The notes under the pieces were generated by a model. The model saw nothing but the letters and a program-made list of their open reading frames with translations, did no database searches and was not told the DNA's origin. This document shows, one piece after another, positions 62,228 through 64,000 of a DNA stretch of 64,000 nt. Within the stretch, counting starts at the first letter, position 1, and each line of letters opens with the position of its first letter. Source of the DNA: an uncultured Armatimonadota bacterium. GTDB lineage: Bacteria > Armatimonadota > Fimbriimonadia > Fimbriimonadales > Fimbriimonadaceae. The stretch lies in the NCBI GenBank assembly GCA_903899015.1, contig CAIUHP010000079.1, positions 1-64,000 of the forward strand, written 5' to 3'. The translations under genes were made by a program, and so were the position numbers.

Positions 62228-62310
62228 CACTTGATACGTAGTCTAATGCGTTACCGAAACTAGTTTTAAGTAAATCAACTCCCGAATGCTTCTACTGACC
62301 GATCAGTTTG

Positions 62311-62316
62311 TAAACT
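62311..62316 (+). promoter_or_regulatory. -10-like box TAAACT, 7 nt before the moeB-like start
   Basis: TAAACT ends 7 nt before the ATG at 62324 with no Shine-Dalgarno site, which fits leaderless transcription. Confidence 0.35.
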
Positions 62317-62323
62317 GTAAGTC

Positions 62324-63454
62324 ATGGAGTCCCCGCTTTCCCGCGAAGAACTGCTTCGGTACAGTCGCCATCTGATTTTGCCTGAGGTTGGTTTGGAGGG
62401 GCAACTGAAACTGAAATCAGCCCGAGTCCTACTTGTCGGTGCGGGTGGACTAGGATCTCCAACCGCTCTCTACTTGGCCGCATCAGGAGTAGGCACACTG
62501 GGAATCGTCGACTTCGATGCCGTTGACCTAACCAACTTGCACCGTCAGGTCATCCATGGGACCAGTGACGTCGGTCGTTCCAAACTTGACTCCGCAGCCG
62601 AAGCGATTCACGAAGTAAATCCGAATGTTCAGGTCATCAAGCATGAGACCCTTCTAACAAGTGAGAACGCCTTGGACATATTAAGTGGGTATGACCTGGT
62701 GGTCGATGGAACCGACAACTTTCCTACTCGCTACTTGGTAAACGACGCATGCGTGCTCCTAGGCAAGACGAACGTTTATGGTTCTATCTTTAGATTCGAT
62801 GGCCAAGCAACCGTCTTCTGCGCACCGGGAGGCCCTTGCTACCGATGTTTGTATCCCGAACCTCCTCCTCCCGGAATGGTGCCGAGCTGTGCAGAAGGCG
62901 GAGTGCTTGGAGTCTTACCTGGAATTATCGGTTTGATTCAGGCGACTGAGGCAGTCAAGCTTATTCTGGGTGTCGGCGAGCCGTTGATTGGCCGATTGGT
63001 ACTTTACGATGCGCTCGCGATGTCATTTCGCGAGCTTAAGATTCGCCGCGACCCCGCGTGTCCTATTTGCGGAGATCTTCCTTCGATTTCAGCCCTCATC
63101 GACTACAACCAATTCTGTGGGATCAAGCCGATTACAAATGAACCAGTGGCCTACCATGAGATCGAATCGAGCACTTTGAATGCAATGTTCCAGTCGGGCG
63201 AGGACTTTGTGCTTTTGGATGTTCGCGAGCCTGACGAATTCGAAGTTTCGCGCATACCGGGATCCATTTTGATTCCTCTCGGAGACGTCCCCAATCGACT
63301 CAATGAGCTGAATCCGTCAACGAAGACAGTCGTTCATTGCCGCTCTGGAATGAGGAGCGCAAAAGCGTGCGAGATCCTGATTGCCGCAGGATTCGGCGAC
63401 GTTTCGAACCTAAAGGGCGGAATTTTGGATTGGATGCAATCCGAGCAACCTTAG
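62324..63454 (+). CDS. moeB: MoeB/ThiF-family adenylyltransferase with C-terminal rhodanese domain (MoeZ type)
   Basis: The 376-residue protein has the nucleotide loop 'VGAGGLGSP' (38-46), 'DFDAVDLTNLHRQ' and 'DGTDNFPTRYLVND' of ThiF/E1-like enzymes, the zinc pairs C172/C175 and C246/C249, and a Cys in 'VPSCAEGGVLGVLPG' (C189). The last 100 residues are a rhodanese domain with active C339 in 'VHCRSGMRSAKAC'. It adenylates the C-terminal Gly-Gly of MoaD/ThiS-type carriers and loads sulfur onto them for molybdopterin, thiamine or cysteine synthesis. A MoaD-like gene converges on it and overlaps by four bases, which makes the partnership likely. Which pathway it serves is open. Confidence 0.88.
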   Translation: MESPLSREELLRYSRHLILPEVGLEGQLKLKSARVLLVGAGGLGSPTALYLAASGVGTLGIVDFDAVDLTNLHRQVIHGTSDVGRSKLDSAAEAIHEVNPNVQVIKHETLLTSENALDILSGYDLVVDGTDNFPTRYLVNDACVLLGKTNVYGSIFRFDGQATVFCAPGGPCYRCLYPEPPPPGMVPSCAEGGVLGVLPGIIGLIQATEAVKLILGVGEPLIGRLVLYDALAMSFRELKIRRDPACPICGDLPSISALIDYNQFCGIKPITNEPVAYHEIESSTLNAMFQSGEDFVLLDVREPDEFEVSRIPGSILIPLGDVPNRLNELNPSTKTVVHCRSGMRSAKACEILIAAGFGDVSNLKGGILDWMQSEQP

Positions 63455-63753
63455 CCGCCCGCAATCGCACCGATAATTAAGAAAGGCTCTCGGCCCGAGG
63501 AAATCGGCTCGGGAAGCGTTTCTGTAGGCGGTTCGAGGGAGATATCTTCCGCACAAGCGAAGAACCTGAGAAAGGCTCTTCGCTTATGGGTCTGATGTTC
63601 TCGAATGGTGCCTTTCAGCACGGGGTAGGCAAGTTCAATCGCGTCGAGGATGCTCGAAACCGTCACGGGATCGGCGACCGAGACCGTGATCTCATTGCCA
63701 ACGTGAGCAAGGTTTCTCAGGTGAAAAGGCAGAACGACGCGAATTTGACTCAT
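63451..63753 (-). CDS. MoaD/ThiS-family ubiquitin-like sulfur carrier
   Basis: From ATG 63753 the protein has 100 residues ('MSQIRVVLPFHLRNLAHVGN...VTVSSILDAIELAYP'), the beta-grasp pattern of MoaD, and ends 'GAIAGG', the Gly-Gly that is adenylated by the E1-like enzyme. A longer frame to 63819 adds an unlikely leader. The middle 'REHQTHKRRAFLRFFACAEDISLEP' resembles the MoaD-like proteins near sialidase/BNR genes. The stop overlaps the moeB-type stop by four bases, and the gene lies 2 nt after the BNR gene in the same direction. Confidence 0.82.
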   Translation of the reverse strand: MSQIRVVLPFHLRNLAHVGNEITVSVADPVTVSSILDAIELAYPVLKGTIREHQTHKRRAFLRFFACAEDISLEPPTETLPEPISSGREPFLIIGAIAGG

Positions 63754-63755
63754 GA

Positions 63756-64000
63756 TTATCGAAGAGTTTGTACCTCTACGGAAAGCACCGATGGGAAATG
63801 CTCGTTGATCGCCGACCAATTATCACCACCGTCAGCTGAAACGTAAACCTGGCCGCCAGTGGTTCCGAAGTAGATTCCGCAATCATCCAACGAATCGACG
63901 GCCATCGCATCGCGCAAGACATTGACGTAACAATCCTGCTGAGGCAGACCGTTGGTCAACGCCTCCCATTCGTTACCACCTGTCTTGCTTCGGTAGACGC
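63756..64000 (-). CDS. BNR/WD40-like beta-propeller protein, C-terminal part (cut by window edge)
   Basis: Only the last 81 residues are visible; the frame is open to the right edge. They contain a typical BNR/Asp-box repeat '[21 protein letters not shown]' split over the motif S-x-D-G-G-x-x-W, preceded by '[14 protein letters not shown]'. Such repeats build sialidase- or sortilin-like propellers; activity cannot be judged because the active-site residues would be further upstream. The MoaD-like gene follows after 2 nt, so both are cotranscribed. Confidence 0.75.
   Translation of the reverse strand, partial: VYRSKTGGNEWEALTNGLPQQDCYVNVLRDAMAVDSLDDCGIYFGTTGGQVYVSADGGDNWSAINEHFPSVLSVEVQTLR

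Overview
The window looks like chromosomal DNA of a free-living, heterotrophic, Gram-negative-type bacterium. My best guess is an Armatimonadota (Fimbriimonadia-like) lineage. This rests on a single prepilin ending in a 'FADGH'-type motif, large secreted proteins built from 'VVGG..TGTVTL' repeats, many secreted glycoside hydrolases, scarce Shine-Dalgarno sites and several TANNNT boxes 6-8 nt before start codons. No 16S or marker gene is present, so the taxonomy is inference. Apart from a transposase fragment at the left edge, I saw no phage, CRISPR, plasmid or defence genes.

Layout. 1-1.7 kb: ISL3 transposase tail, a secreted unknown protein and a structured non-coding stretch. 1.7-4.0 kb (minus): a two- or three-gene GMC/gluconate-dehydrogenase-type operon just downstream of tRNA-Lys(UUU). 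4.1-8.5 kb (minus): GH35 beta-galactosidase, then a zinc-ribbon membrane protein and a prepilin-like protein. 8.8-12.1 kb (minus): tyrosine-decarboxylase-like PLP enzyme, a two-TM protein and an M50 protease in a tight operon. 12.3-18.6 kb (plus): GltD-like oxidoreductase with ferredoxin domain, pyruvate:ferredoxin oxidoreductase (NifJ) and a DHOD-like protein, a redox operon. 18.7-24.7 kb: GAF-GGDEF diguanylate cyclase, GH43, GNAT, an alpha-galactosidase-like enzyme and a small membrane protein. 24.7-27.0 kb (minus): homocysteine methyltransferase and an MtaB-like methanol:corrinoid methyltransferase as a pair. 27.6-32.5 kb: membrane protein with ICMT-like methyltransferase end, GNAT, DUF3472-like protein and APH-type kinase. 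32.6-35.8 kb: hybrid histidine kinase with a very recent 60-bp internal duplication. 35.9-41.7 kb: M1 aminopeptidase, alpha/beta hydrolase and GH78 rhamnosidase. 42.2-54.9 kb: a secreted-protein locus (S53 protease and an eight-bladed propeller protein that share C-terminal repeats, TPR-sulfotransferase, S8 protease). 55.1-62.2 kb: secreted unknown protein, HAD phosphatase, lipoprotein, GH2-like enzyme and GH50 agarase-like enzyme. 62.3-64 kb: MoeB-rhodanese, MoaD-like carrier and a BNR propeller cut by the right edge.

Together the genes suggest a scavenger of galactose-, arabinose/xylose- and rhamnose-containing polysaccharides and of protein (GH35, GH43, GH78, GH50, alpha-galactosidase-like; S53, S8 and M1 peptidases), with ferredoxin-linked central metabolism. 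Genes are packed tightly: same-strand neighbours often overlap by ATGA or TGATG, and several convergent pairs share stop-codon bases.

The least ordinary items are the MtaB/homocysteine-methyltransferase pair with no corrinoid protein, the S53 protease coupled to a propeller with matching repeat stalks, the nearly perfect in-frame duplication in the sensor kinase, the MoeB/MoaD/propeller cluster, and stop codons that sit inside hairpin loops.
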